DNA of 64,000 nt from NCBI GenBank assembly GCA_963790585.1, contig CAWBOY010000010.1, forward strand, positions 1 to 64,000, read 5' to 3'. Both the position numbers and the translations under genes were made by a program. This stretch comes from CAWBOY01 sp963790585. Lineage in GTDB: Bacteria > Planctomycetota > Planctomycetia > Gemmatales > Gemmataceae. Shown here one piece after another: positions 29,764-38,381 of the stretch. Position 1 is the first letter of the stretch, and the number at the start of each line of letters is the position of its first letter. The notes beneath the pieces were generated by a model. That model did not search any database, had not been told where the DNA came from, and saw nothing but the letters and a program-made list of their open reading frames with translations.

Positions 29764-31275
29764 CTACGCCACATAACACCCGTTATGTGGTGGACCACAT
29801 AAGGGATGGTTGAGAAAGTAGCGGTTGACGGGAATGTCCATGCCTTCGATGGCAAGCGGGGCAATGCCCAGCCAGTCGGAATCAACATGCTTCTCTGGTT
29901 CGCCCGCTGCTCGCTTGCGCAGGAACACGATGTCCGTGACCACGGCTGTGCCTTCTCGTTTGAAGGCATCCGACGGCAGGCGAATCGCCCCAACGAAGTC
30001 GGCTTTCGAGGCAAGATATTCGCGGATGGCGGCATTCTGCTTGTCGAGGGTAAAGTGCGTCGTGACCAGTGCCATCACGCCGCCTGGCTTCAGGGCGTCG
30101 ATGGATTTGGCGAAGAAGTAGTCGTGCAGGGAGAGTTTTTGTCCCCGGTAATCGAGCTTCACGTCGGCGAATGGTACGTTGCCTACCACCGCGTCGATCC
30201 GGTCTTCGGGCAGTTTCGTATCCCGGAAATTTTCAATGCGAATGTCCTGGCTGGGATGGAGCGATTTGGCGATCCGCCCTGAGATGGAATCCATTTCAAC
30301 GCCGATGAACCGCGCCCCCGGCTTCCCGTGGCTCATGAAGTTGCCGGTTCCGCAACCCGGTTCCAGAACCGTGGCGCCCTCGGGCACTCCCAGCCGGCCA
30401 ATGGCATCGTGGATGGCGGTGATGACGCCGGGTGACGTGTAGAAGGCGTTAAACGTCGTCCGCTTGGCACTGTCGTATTCTGCTGGTGGAAGCAGCGCCT
30501 TCAGTTCCTCCCCCACGGCCTGCCATCCGGCATCCTTGTATTTGCCGGTGACCGGGTTTGGAAAGATGGAAAGCGCTACCGGCCCGAAACCGGCGAACCG
30601 GGCGAGGATCAGTTTCTCTTCTGGTGTTGCCGGGCGGTGGTCCTGCTCGATGGCTTTCAGCGTGCGGATGGCGGCGATGACGTCGCGGGCTTTGGACTTT
30701 TTGCCGCTGGCGACGCCACCGTTTGGATGTGTGGGCTCATGGCGGGTAGGTGTATCTCGCTGCTCTGCTACTACCGGCTTTTGCGGTTCTGGCGGGGGAA
30801 GTGTATCGTCGGTGGATGGTGTCGGCTGAAGGTCGAACAGGCCCTGTTGCTTACGCGGCGGCCTTACTTTTTCGGCGAATGAGTTAGGACGAATGCCATT
30901 GCCTTGTCGAGCGAAAGCGGTTCCCGGTCGTCCTGTTGAGACACGCTGGGTAAACGATCCTCCAGTTCCCTGATGGCCATTTCCATTGCTTCCGAAGAGA
31001 TCTGTGCCGGGTCGCTGCCGGGGTTCGCCTGCGCCAGCGTTTCCTTCCAGGTCTCGTGGCTGTCCTTCAGTTCCTTCGCGCAGGTCTCCATCACTGGCCG
31101 CAGCCGGCGCGTCAGCCGTAACTGCTCGTGCAACTCCGTCCGCTCCTTCAGAAGTTCGAGAGCGATGGTCTTGTACTGCATGGTGGTCTCCTTCGAGAGT
31201 TAAGCTTACAGGAATTGGCGGTTCAGGTAAATCGTCGAATAGCGAGGGTTGGTCCGGGGGAAGTTTCTTCCGCAT
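29764..31275 (-). pseudogene. N6-adenine methyltransferase half of giant methyltransferase/helicase, split by RIT element
   Basis: Host-derived sequence ends at about 29809 (VNRYFLNHP); the last few codons to 29764 are RIT DNA. SAM-binding motif I is VLEPGCGTGNFMS, and the catalytic NPPY equivalent reads VVGNVPFAD, typical of ICE-borne methylase-helicase proteins. Other conserved segments: AFYTSPGVITAIHDAI, YFFAKSIDALKPGGVMALVT. The frame is open to 31275, but 30867-31181 is better explained by the overlapping 105-aa gene, whose codons look genuine. No ATG, GTG or TTG occurs between that gene's end and the conserved part, so the start is unclear: a rare start codon, or a one-base error or -1 slip at the A run near 30868-30872. 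Confidence 0.8.
30864..31181 (-). CDS. Conserved small coiled-coil ICE protein, 105 aa
   Basis: Starts MQYKTIALELLKERTELHEQ with GAAGGAG upstream. Strong codon bias, helical and Lys/Glu-rich throughout, ending LSLDKAMAFVLTHSPKK. From memory, proteins opening MQYKTI-LELL occur next to methylase-helicase giants in proteobacterial ICEs. Function unknown. Its stop overlaps the start of the methyltransferase frame through the sequence CCG AAA AAG TAA, a weak slippery site. Confidence 0.7.
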   Translation of the reverse strand: MQYKTIALELLKERTELHEQLRLTRRLRPVMETCAKELKDSHETWKETLAQANPGSDPAQISSEAMEMAIRELEDRLPSVSQQDDREPLSLDKAMAFVLTHSPKK

Positions 31276-31377
31276 ACGTCAGCCGCAAGCCCCCGACCGC
31301 CGCTGGCATCCAAACGCCCGCCATGCTCCCCGGTGCCATTGCTCTTGTCGAGACTGACCGGGATGGCGGAGCATGGC

Positions 31378-31587
31378 TCACCTCGGCTTATCGTGGTCCC
31401 GGTGACGATCGGGCGAGCCAAAAGTTTCTTTTAGCATTTTGCCGGCGGCGATGCCCGCCATAACAAGCATGGAGCCCACGGCGACATACTGAAGGATCAT
31501 CGCCATGCGTTCATCTTTGGTGTTTTTCGACATCGCCTGAGCCTGGGGGCCGAGGTCTTGGAAGTGGAATGTTGGAGGTACGTGCAT
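31378..31587 (-). CDS. Small membrane protein, 69 aa
   Basis: From the ATG at 31587: MHVPPTFHFQDLGPQAQAMS, a charged stretch (KNTKDERM), then one hydrophobic helix (AMILQYVAVGSMLVMAGIAA) and a basic tail ending DRHRDHDKPR. A longer frame to 31734 exists but its extra N-terminus looks non-coding. No family recognised; single-pass membrane protein of the maintenance block. Confidence 0.5.
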   Translation of the reverse strand: MHVPPTFHFQDLGPQAQAMSKNTKDERMAMILQYVAVGSMLVMAGIAAGKMLKETFGSPDRHRDHDKPR

Positions 31588-32188
31588 AGGCAAAGTATAG
31601 CACTGTTGAAATCGCTGCGCAATAGGCTGAGTGCTGGTTACAGTGTTATAGCGCGCTTCAAACCCGCAGAAAACAAGGCGTCTCCAACAGTGACAATGCG
31701 GTAATCGGCGGAAACACTGGCTGAGAGCGAGCACGCCTTGCGTGCCGCGAGCGGACAGGCGGCTGGAACGGTTCCAGCCGACCTATGCAGAGCATAGGGA
31801 AGACGCCTGTCAACTTCATGGCTACTGTAACCTTGCAACTTCTGCATCCTGCGGCTTGCCTTTGGATGGCATCATGGAGGCATTGTCACGGCTTCGGGCA
31901 TTGCCTGAATTCTGCCTGTAGGCCTACTTGTGGCGGTGGGCGCGATCCCAATAGGATGCCGAGGGCATCGGCCGGGCAAACCTCCGCCCGCCAAAGGCGG
32001 AGGTCGCGCTAACAGCTGGGGATTATGCAGCCGATCTTCGGTCAAAGCCGAGTCCCGGGACTTTGGATCAAATCGCACTCTGGGATGTGCGTTGCTGGGG
32101 GAAAGGGGGAATCAGAGTATAGAAGGAGGTTGATCTTGAACGGCATTAGGCGGATCGATCCATTGGGATCGACCCGCCGCCGTTGAGC
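31588..32188. other. 601-bp non-coding stretch with palindromes
   Basis: No convincing gene on either strand. Contains a near-continuous palindrome GGCTGGAAC-G-GTTCCAGCC (31761-31779) and an 8-bp hairpin CCTCCGCC-CGCCAAA-GGCGGAGG (31981-32003) without a T run. In a maintenance block such a region could hold a partition site, operator or origin; nothing shows which. Confidence 0.4.
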
Positions 32189-32689
32189 CTATATTGTTTC
32201 CTCGATAGAAGGAACGAGTTTTGCCACCTTGGGCTGGCCAAGATAGGCTTGTGCCTCTTCGACCAATTTCCATAGGGCACGGACGGAGGTTTCATTCAAT
32301 CGTGCCTCCTTGGTTTCGGCCACACAATCCAGAATGATTTGCACGGCTCGGAGACGCTCAAGGTGGTCGCATGCGGCAGCAAGTATTGCCTCCTGCGTTT
32401 CTTCATCGTCGAACATCGTGCCGGTGATGACGGCCAAGCGGGGTCGGATAGCCTTGACGGTCTTGAGCAAGCTGGCGGTGCTAATCCGCCGGTAAGCGTT
32501 CAAAGCATCCACAATCAGGGTGGCATCGGCACGCAATTGGTCGGCGTTGAGCTTTGCTGGATCGTTGTCGTATTCCGCATCCCAGAAACCAAAGCATAAC
32601 ATCGCCCTGCCTGCGGGGGTGTAGATGGTGATTTCGTCCTCGGTTCCATTGCGGCTTTGGACGGCCTGGTATCTCTTTCGTTTCTTCAT
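32189..32689 (-). CDS. Hypothetical protein, 166 aa
   Basis: MKKRKRYQAVQSRNGTEDEI start with AAGGAGG upstream. Acidic, mostly helical; segments RAMLCFGFWDAEYDNDPAKL and ADATLIVDALNAYRRIST. No recognised domain. It sits in the ICE maintenance cluster next to the ArdC-like and DUF6117 genes and is likely conserved cargo of that cluster. Confidence 0.7.
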   Translation of the reverse strand: MKKRKRYQAVQSRNGTEDEITIYTPAGRAMLCFGFWDAEYDNDPAKLNADQLRADATLIVDALNAYRRISTASLLKTVKAIRPRLAVITGTMFDDEETQEAILAAACDHLERLRAVQIILDCVAETKEARLNETSVRALWKLVEEAQAYLGQPKVAKLVPSIEETI

Positions 32690-32699
32690 GGCCGCCTCC

Positions 32700-32852
32700 T
32701 TATGCTACGTTATCGCAGGTTTGGACCTGCCGGGGATTATTCAAGTCACGCACAAAAAGATCAATTTCGTCCTCCGCGTTGATGGCTCCCTCCCAGAAGT
32801 CGAGGCAGTAGTCAAAGCTGTCGAGTGGTTTCATGTCATCTGGGTTGTTCAT
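32700..32852 (-). CDS. Small acidic hypothetical protein, 50 aa
   Basis: MNNPDDMKPLDSFDYCLDFW start with AAAGGA upstream; about a quarter Asp/Glu. Ends 10 bases before the next gene, so the two are probably co-transcribed. No family recognised. Acidic DNA-mimic proteins occur among antirestriction genes, and this one lies beside an ArdC-like gene, but that link is only positional. Confidence 0.5.
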   Translation of the reverse strand: MNNPDDMKPLDSFDYCLDFWEGAINAEDEIDLFVRDLNNPRQVQTCDNVA

Positions 32853-33102
32853 GGGGTGTCCTTTCTTCGTTGTTAAAGCCAAGAAGTGTGGCCCACTTGG
32901 GCCGTCACCTTCTTGGATGGACAGCGTCTTTTTGGGGGAGGTTCCGTCAAGGCTGGGCGGACGGCTATTTTGTATGAGCGAGTGAATGCCCGCAGGGCAG
33001 AGAGAAAATAGTTGGCCGACCACCCGCAGGGCTTGGCCTTTACGGAATCGGGGGCACTCCCCCTTCTCTGGACAGGCGGTCAGCCTGCCTTACTTCAACC
33101 GG

Positions 33103-34020
33103 TCAATCCGCCAGCCCCACAATCGTGTTGTCCTGCATCGGGGCTTGTAGACCGTGAAGAAAATCCACGGCTCGCTGGGCGTGGGCCGCCGCCTGGAAAA
33201 TGGCACGCTTGTCCTCCTTCAGCACTTTAAGCCAATGGGAAAGGTACGAGGCATGATCGTTGCGGACTTCCGGCGTTATGCCGAGGTCGCAGCACAGGAA
33301 TGCGGCTCCGATTTCAGCAACCAATTCTTCACGGGCGTAACCTTCGTCTCCAAACTTCTGGCGGCCAAAGTTACGGTCGAGGCGGCCACGGCTTTTCGTC
33401 CAATGGGTCAGCTCATGACCAAGCGTCGCGTAGTAGCTTTCGGTATCGACAAATGATGCGAACGGGGGCATCTGCACGTAATCGGACTCGACAGCGTAAT
33501 AAGCCCGATCCCCGCCGTGACGAATATCGGCTCCGGTGTTGGCGAAGTAACGCTCGGCCACGTCGATCCGTTGAAACGGATCAAGTTGTGGGGCGGCGGT
33601 AGCGTAGAAATGCGGCGGGAGCCCCTCAATCTGCTCGACATTGAAGACGGTGTAGCCTTTCATGAAGTAAATGTCGCGATTATTCTCCTCGCCGTCTGCG
33701 GCTGTTTCGGTCTTGGTGATGCGGTCGGCGTAGACGACCAGCGAACCCTTGGAACCTTTTCTGACGTTGGCCTTCAATTCTTTCGCCTGTTTGAAGGTCA
33801 TCCAGATGGGGGAGGAGAAGTTCTGAGTCATGGCCGAGGTCCAGAGCATCAGCACGTTAATGCCCTTGTAGGGTAAGCCACCGGCTCGCAAGGGACGTGT
33901 GATACGTCCCGCCGCGTGTTCGGCGTTCCACGGCCTGAGCCACGGACGAACGCCTTTCTCGAGATCGGCAATGATAGTATTGGTAACTTGGGTATAGAGG
34001 TCGGTGCGAACGGTGGTCAT
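33103..34020 (-). CDS. ArdC-like antirestriction protein with zincin domain
   Basis: A protein of 305 aa. N-terminal ssDNA-binding ArdC/TraC-type domain: TDLYTQVTNTIIADLEKGVR then PWLRPWNAEHAAGRITRPLR, ending YFMKGYTVFNVEQIEGLP. C-terminal metallopeptidase-like domain with ATLGHELTHWT (HExxH) and EELVAEIGAAFLCCDLGI (third ligand). Known ArdC proteins protect transferred single strands against restriction. ATGA overlap with DUF6117 upstream. Confidence 0.92.
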   Translation of the reverse strand: MTTVRTDLYTQVTNTIIADLEKGVRPWLRPWNAEHAAGRITRPLRAGGLPYKGINVLMLWTSAMTQNFSSPIWMTFKQAKELKANVRKGSKGSLVVYADRITKTETAADGEENNRDIYFMKGYTVFNVEQIEGLPPHFYATAAPQLDPFQRIDVAERYFANTGADIRHGGDRAYYAVESDYVQMPPFASFVDTESYYATLGHELTHWTKSRGRLDRNFGRQKFGDEGYAREELVAEIGAAFLCCDLGITPEVRNDHASYLSHWLKVLKEDKRAIFQAAAHAQRAVDFLHGLQAPMQDNTIVGLAD

Positions 34021-34256
34021 AGGGACCTCCGTTCGTCTGTTGGATCTCCAGGAGGCGAGAGCAGCTCATACGGGTTGTCGTCGAAGAGCCGGGCGAAAGG
34101 CACTAGCTCGTAGGCCTCGCCGCGACGATTAACGGCACAAATGACGTAGAGAGCTTTTCCCGTCTCCTGTTCGTAGCATTCGAGCAGACAAGCTGCATCA
34201 TTATCGAACGCCTGGCTCAACGTGTTGAAATTGTCTCGGTGTGCTTGTGGTATCAT
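34017..34256 (-). CDS. DUF6117 family small protein
   Basis: A protein of 79 aa: MIPQAHRDNFNTLSQAFDND, then ALYVICAVNRRGEAYELVPF and FDDNPYELLSPPG. From memory this matches the DUF6117 pattern of ICE and plasmid proteins next to ArdC and ParB genes. GGAAAGGA upstream; the stop overlaps the ArdC start. Function unknown. Confidence 0.8.
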   Translation of the reverse strand: MIPQAHRDNFNTLSQAFDNDAACLLECYEQETGKALYVICAVNRRGEAYELVPFARLFDDNPYELLSPPGDPTDERRSL

Positions 34257-34309
34257 GGCGGAATCCTTTCCGAAAAATGGGCGGGCGACGCCACCCGCCC
34301 CAAGGTTGA

Positions 34310-36262
34310 TTAAGCGGCCTTCCCGGCTTTCTTTGACTTGGCCGGTTTCGTCGGTGTGACGAGATTGAAAGCCATCCCCGCCGGAAGCCAGCTTTTCAGC
34401 TTCTCGATTTGAGCGGGTGTCCGACCTGACTTATCAGGATCGAAGAACGCCCGGTCGAACTGGTCGACTAGCAAGGCTTTCTTCTCGTTGCTGTGGGACT
34501 GCAACCATCCTTCGCCAAAGACCTCACGGCCTATCGCCAGCAATTGATCGCGGGTAATGCGACTCAGAAAGTTGTCCTTGGAAGGACGCCAGTAGATGGC
34601 AGCGTTGGCGCCGGTCAGCGACAAGGCGGCGTCGTAGGCGGTCGGTTCGTCGCCGATGGTCGAAGCCAGTTTCGGCTTCAGCGTCAACGCCATGCAATAC
34701 GCCAATAAATCGAGCTTGGCCGTTTCAGGCAGTGAACGAAATGCCTCGAACCGTGCTGCTTCCGCTTTCGGTTTGAGCCATTCGGCAGGAAGTGCCTTCC
34801 CGAATGATGACAGCATGTCACCGGCAACTGACGATACTTGTGAACTCGACGGTTTCAAACGTGGACGCTTGAATTGCACGTCGGCACCGTCGCCAGCGGC
34901 AAACTGACCGAGCATCGATGTAGCTGCCCGAAAAATCAGCAAGTCTAGGGCGATCAGCGGATGCTTGGCAATCTCGACTTGGGCGATATGCAAACGGTGA
35001 TCCGCAAGGTCGCTTCGGAGGGTCTCCGGAAACGTGCCTTTTGATTTCATCTTGACCGATGACTCATTGCCGTCTTCCGGCGGTAACAGCTTTGCTAATT
35101 GTCTACGTTGCTCCGGCCTGACCAAGCCCTTATCGATGAAAGGCGTCCCGTCCTGAGCAATGGAAACAAAGCAGCCGGCCAACGCCTTATGCTCGGTCTC
35201 GAAGCCGACGAACACCGCCAGTTGCTCTTCCACCTGCTCCAGACGAAACCGGATGGCTTCCTGCCGGTCGATCAATTCATCCGACTCGGAGTTTTTAAGA
35301 GCCAGCTCAATTTGCTCCAGTTCGGCATCCAACTGCTTCTTTAGATTCAGCAAGTCGGACGGGGCGTTGACCAGTCGCGGCTTTAACCGGCTGCAACGGT
35401 TGATGAGGCTCCAGTCCCGTTCTGGATTGATCTCAATCCAACTCCAGCCTTCGGCCTCCAGTTCTTGACGAATACCGTTCAGCCTCTTCTCGGCGAGCCG
35501 GTTTAGCAGGGCTGGTTTTTCCAGGTAAACATCGTCGCCGAATAGATCAGCCCGGCTGCTTCCACCCGCTGCCGCATACGCATCGAGACCTACGAAAAGG
35601 GCCAGCTTGCTGCTGGCATCGATCATCTTTTCGGTGAGCGCCTCGCGGATAACGCTCGGGTCGCGCGTCTGCCAGTCTTGGAGGGACTTGTATACTTTGA
35701 TCTGGCGGCGATGATCGTCCGTGATGGTGAAGGCCATTAGGCATTCGAGAGTCATGCCTTCGTCGCGGTAAACCTGGAGAAGCTCCGGCGCGACGCGGGC
35801 GAGCTTCATCCGCTTATGGACAAGGCTTTCATCGATGCCGAATCGCTGAGCGACCTCGGCAGCAGTCGCTCCCTTGTCGATCAGATCGGCAAAGGCCTGA
35901 AACTGATCGGCAGGGTGCATCGCGAGCCGGATCGTGTTCTCGGCAAGGCTCATCTCCAGGGCGTATTCCTCGGTAACGACCTGGCAGGGTACGCCGAAGT
36001 CCCCAGGCAACTTGCCCTCAGACTGTAGTGCGTGGATTGCCTCCAGGCGGCGACCACCGGCGATGACGCGATAGGTACCGTCACCGGAAGCGGTAACGAC
36101 GAGATTTTGCATCAATCCGTGTGACAGGATGGAAGCCTTTAGCTCGCCGATGCCGTCCTTGCGGACAGTGCGGCGGGCATTGAGCGGCGATTTCTCCAGC
36201 TTGGCCGCTGCGACGATAGCGACGTGCTGAGGTTGTGTGGTGGTGTATTCAATGTTGGTCAT
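34310..36262 (-). CDS. Large ParB/RepB-type partition protein
   Basis: 650 aa from the ATG at 36262 (GGAGAT upstream; the frame is open to 36316). ParB/Srx nuclease-like domain at residues about 15-110: LEKSPLNARRTVRKDGIGEL, LMQNLVV, YRVIAGGRRLEAIHALQ, and EMSLAENTIRLAMHPADQ with the NExxR-like box. The HTH follows (EVAQRFGIDESLVHKRMKLA). A long helical C-terminus of about 450 residues is typical of ICE-borne versions. It probably aids maintenance of the excised element or regulates its genes. No ParA gene is present nearby. Confidence 0.92.
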   Translation of the reverse strand: MTNIEYTTTQPQHVAIVAAAKLEKSPLNARRTVRKDGIGELKASILSHGLMQNLVVTASGDGTYRVIAGGRRLEAIHALQSEGKLPGDFGVPCQVVTEEYALEMSLAENTIRLAMHPADQFQAFADLIDKGATAAEVAQRFGIDESLVHKRMKLARVAPELLQVYRDEGMTLECLMAFTITDDHRRQIKVYKSLQDWQTRDPSVIREALTEKMIDASSKLALFVGLDAYAAAGGSSRADLFGDDVYLEKPALLNRLAEKRLNGIRQELEAEGWSWIEINPERDWSLINRCSRLKPRLVNAPSDLLNLKKQLDAELEQIELALKNSESDELIDRQEAIRFRLEQVEEQLAVFVGFETEHKALAGCFVSIAQDGTPFIDKGLVRPEQRRQLAKLLPPEDGNESSVKMKSKGTFPETLRSDLADHRLHIAQVEIAKHPLIALDLLIFRAATSMLGQFAAGDGADVQFKRPRLKPSSSQVSSVAGDMLSSFGKALPAEWLKPKAEAARFEAFRSLPETAKLDLLAYCMALTLKPKLASTIGDEPTAYDAALSLTGANAAIYWRPSKDNFLSRITRDQLLAIGREVFGEGWLQSHSNEKKALLVDQFDRAFFDPDKSGRTPAQIEKLKSWLPAGMAFNLVTPTKPAKSKKAGKAA

Positions 36263-36331
36263 AAGTATCTCCATAAGTGTGAAAGTTGAAAATGAAACCG
36301 GCGGGCGGCGAACCACCCGCCGGTACCCGGC

Positions 36332-36592
36332 TCAGGCGGCTGCCTGAGTGGATTCCTTGCGAGCCTTCGCATCGGCCTGTTGCTGGTGCATGATCCAGGT
36401 GTGGGCGAGGTCGAATAATTTGGCCATCGTCAGCAGGTCGTCGAAACCGAGGCTGTCGGTCTCCTTCCAGGTGTCTTCCTGCTTGTAACCGCGTGAGGGA
36501 ATAACGCTGTACCAGTTGCCCCTCTCGCCGTGGTTTCTCCAGATCGTGACTTGGAGGGTTCCGATGCGGATTTTGTGTGCTGGTTGTGACAT
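36332..36592 (-). CDS. Conserved small ICE protein, 86 aa
   Basis: MSQPAHKIRIGTLQVTIWRN, then GNWYSVIPSRGYKQEDTWKE and FDDLLTMAKLFDLAHTWIMH. From memory this pattern (IR-G-ikaaIW-N, W-sv--sR-YK--d-WK-t-s---DDL) recurs in short proteins encoded before parB in ICEs and plasmids. AGGAG precedes the ATG. Function unknown; first gene of the minus-strand maintenance block. Confidence 0.75.
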   Translation of the reverse strand: MSQPAHKIRIGTLQVTIWRNHGERGNWYSVIPSRGYKQEDTWKETDSLGFDDLLTMAKLFDLAHTWIMHQQQADAKARKESTQAAA

Positions 36593-36635
36593 AGTGGTCT
36601 CCTTTTCTTCGAGTTACCGGCTGCGACCATCGCGG

Positions 36636-36770
36636 CCTGATGTCACAGCGCCCAAAGCCGCTTGAGTCCGGGGCGTAGCGAACCGTGCAAGCGGAAAATT
36701 GGGGGAGACCTCTGGGGGAACCGATTTTCCGCTTGCACGGCCCGGCGGCGGCTTTAGCTTGACATCAAGA
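36636..36770. repeat. Long nested inverted repeat upstream of the maintenance block
   Basis: Three matching arm pairs nest around one centre. TGATGTCA pairs with TGACATCA (outermost), AAAGCCGC with GCGGCTTT, and a perfect 17-bp pair CCGTGCAAGCGGAAAAT (36683-36699) and ATTTTCCGCTTGCACGG (36724-36740). The loop is G-rich. No T run follows, so it is not a typical terminator. The position, between divergent transcription units beside parB, would suit a transfer or replication origin, a ParB site or a large attenuator. The remaining bases to 37209 hold no gene I can support. Confidence 0.6.
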
Positions 36771-37209
36771 AGGCCGTGTGTCGTAGCAGGTCACTGGAGA
36801 GTTGGAGACCAAATCCCAACCGACATTCAAGAGCTGTAGAACCTGTTTCACAGAAGGGGGAGTTCAGGCGAGTATACGATTGAAGCGACCAGTAGAGAGA
36901 TGCGGCCGAGGATGACGCATCCAGAAGGGTTAGCAGCCAAGGCAGAAGACGAAGCCGAACGCGGTACATTCAACATTACTCGCCAATTCTTGAACCTGTC
37001 GACGTGGCCGACGTATGCTCAATAAACGGCTGCAATTCCCGTTTCCAATTAGGCCCAGCGAGCGTTTTGGTCGACATGCGCCGACGATCACGGCCCGGCC
37101 GCCTTATGATGACTGGCATCTTAGCGCCGCTACTATATCCAGGCCGCCGGCCGTACAATGAACCACGTTTGACCCAGGTGTGTCCTAACAGGGCGACTCA
37201 GAGCGTGCT

Positions 37210-38331
37210 GTGACGCGAGACCCGAGGGAGAAGCTACTTTTGACCGCTCAGGCGAATCAGCATTTCGTTCCGCAGTTCTACTTCAGGATGTTTACCGGTG
37301 ATGATCGCCGAGTTCACCTACTCCTGAAGAAGACCCGCCGCATAGTGCTCGATGCGCCGATAAAAGGCCAGTGCGCTCGCCATCGTTTTCATTCCGCCGA
37401 GATGGAGCAACAGTTTTCGCAGCTTGAGAGCCGGCACAGCGCTGCGCTTCGGCAGTGGCGTGATTTGGCGTATGTACCGTCGGTTCGCATTCAGTCGGAA
37501 CACCTCGCATGGCTTTGGGAGGCCATATTATTTCAGCGAGCCCGGACTCAGCTCGAGTTGGAGAAGACCGCGCCCGCACACGAGGCGTTCCGAATGGAGT
37601 TGTTTAAGGAACACGTTCAGCATGCTCCTGGCATCAAGGATCGGGAACTTATTCTACAGCACTTAGAACGAGGCTATATAACCATTGAAGAAAATCCGCA
37701 GAGGCTGGCTGCCTTGGCCATTCTTTCAGCGCTGGACAACGTGCTGCTGATTTCCGATCTCGACGTTCGAGTGCTACGCAATCGAACTAATTACCCCTTT
37801 CTATTCGGCGATTCGCCCTCCGTGTTCTACAACACGCTCTACCGCAACGTCACAGACCGAGGTGTGCTTGGATACCAGACGCCTGGACTGCAGATTTTCT
37901 TACCTGTCGATTCGCGGACGCTCATCATGCTTTTGGACGCGGAGGCATACCGAGGGCGATACCGAGATTCCCGTATTGTGGATCTCGATAGTCGGAGCGA
38001 TGTTTCACAACTGAACGCATTACAACTACACAATAGCCACCAGACAATCTATTTTGCTAATTCCGACGACCGTGATTACGTGCTTGAACTTTGGGACGCG
38101 CATGAGCCTCAACTTGTGGATCCGCGAGACCAGTTCCACAAACGCAAAGGGTGGCTCGTTGACGGAGCGCGGGTGGACGATCCTATTTATCATGTGTTTG
38201 AACCGCATCTTAATATGCGATTATCCCTCTCTTTCATCGAATGTGACTCGATTCTTCCCGCGAATTACGAATTTCGGAGGCGAAGCCCGGAACTCTACGA
38301 AGAACAACGCCGGCGTATGAAGAAGGCATAG
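37210..38331 (+). CDS. DUF4238 protein
   Basis: 373 aa from GTG. Typical DUF4238 features: NQHFVPQFYFRMFTGDDRRV near the N-terminus, FQRARTQLELEK in the helical middle, LRNRTNYPFLFGDSPSVFYN and a late YFANSDDRDYVLEL. The family is uncharacterised and frequent in genomic islands and defence-rich regions. It lies 50 bases before the HEPN-like gene on the same strand, so a two-gene operon is likely. Confidence 0.82.
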   Translation: MTRDPREKLLLTAQANQHFVPQFYFRMFTGDDRRVHLLLKKTRRIVLDAPIKGQCARHRFHSAEMEQQFSQLESRHSAALRQWRDLAYVPSVRIQSEHLAWLWEAILFQRARTQLELEKTAPAHEAFRMELFKEHVQHAPGIKDRELILQHLERGYITIEENPQRLAALAILSALDNVLLISDLDVRVLRNRTNYPFLFGDSPSVFYNTLYRNVTDRGVLGYQTPGLQIFLPVDSRTLIMLLDAEAYRGRYRDSRIVDLDSRSDVSQLNALQLHNSHQTIYFANSDDRDYVLELWDAHEPQLVDPRDQFHKRKGWLVDGARVDDPIYHVFEPHLNMRLSLSFIECDSILPANYEFRRRSPELYEEQRRRMKKA

Positions 38332-38381
38332 CCAGTTTGCTTGAAATGGAAAGGAGACCTGTCGCTCCTAAATAGACCGCG

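Larger units (their letters stand above)
25529..29802. mobile_element. Recombinase-in-trio (RIT) element carrying a DUF72 gene
   Basis: 4,274 bp inserted in the methyltransferase/helicase gene. Both outer ends read TTATGTGG inward and are flanked by GGGATG (25523-25528 and 29803-29808), probably a target duplication. A 28-bp inverted repeat, TGTTATGTGGCGTAG-T/C-GCTAATGTGGC, lies at 25527-25554 and 29751-29778 with one mismatch. The right end has an extra palindrome, CCACATAAC-ACCC-GTTATGTGG (about 29769-29790). Inside are three consecutive overlapping tyrosine recombinases, the defining content of RIT elements, plus an opposed DUF72 gene. Confidence 0.88.

Noticed and set aside
30882..31275. 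N-terminal extension of the methyltransferase frame to 31275
   Set aside because: Overlaps the strongly coding 105-aa gene and reads as low-complexity Gly/Arg/Thr sequence, although the extreme start (DQPSLFDDLPEPP) looks protein-like.
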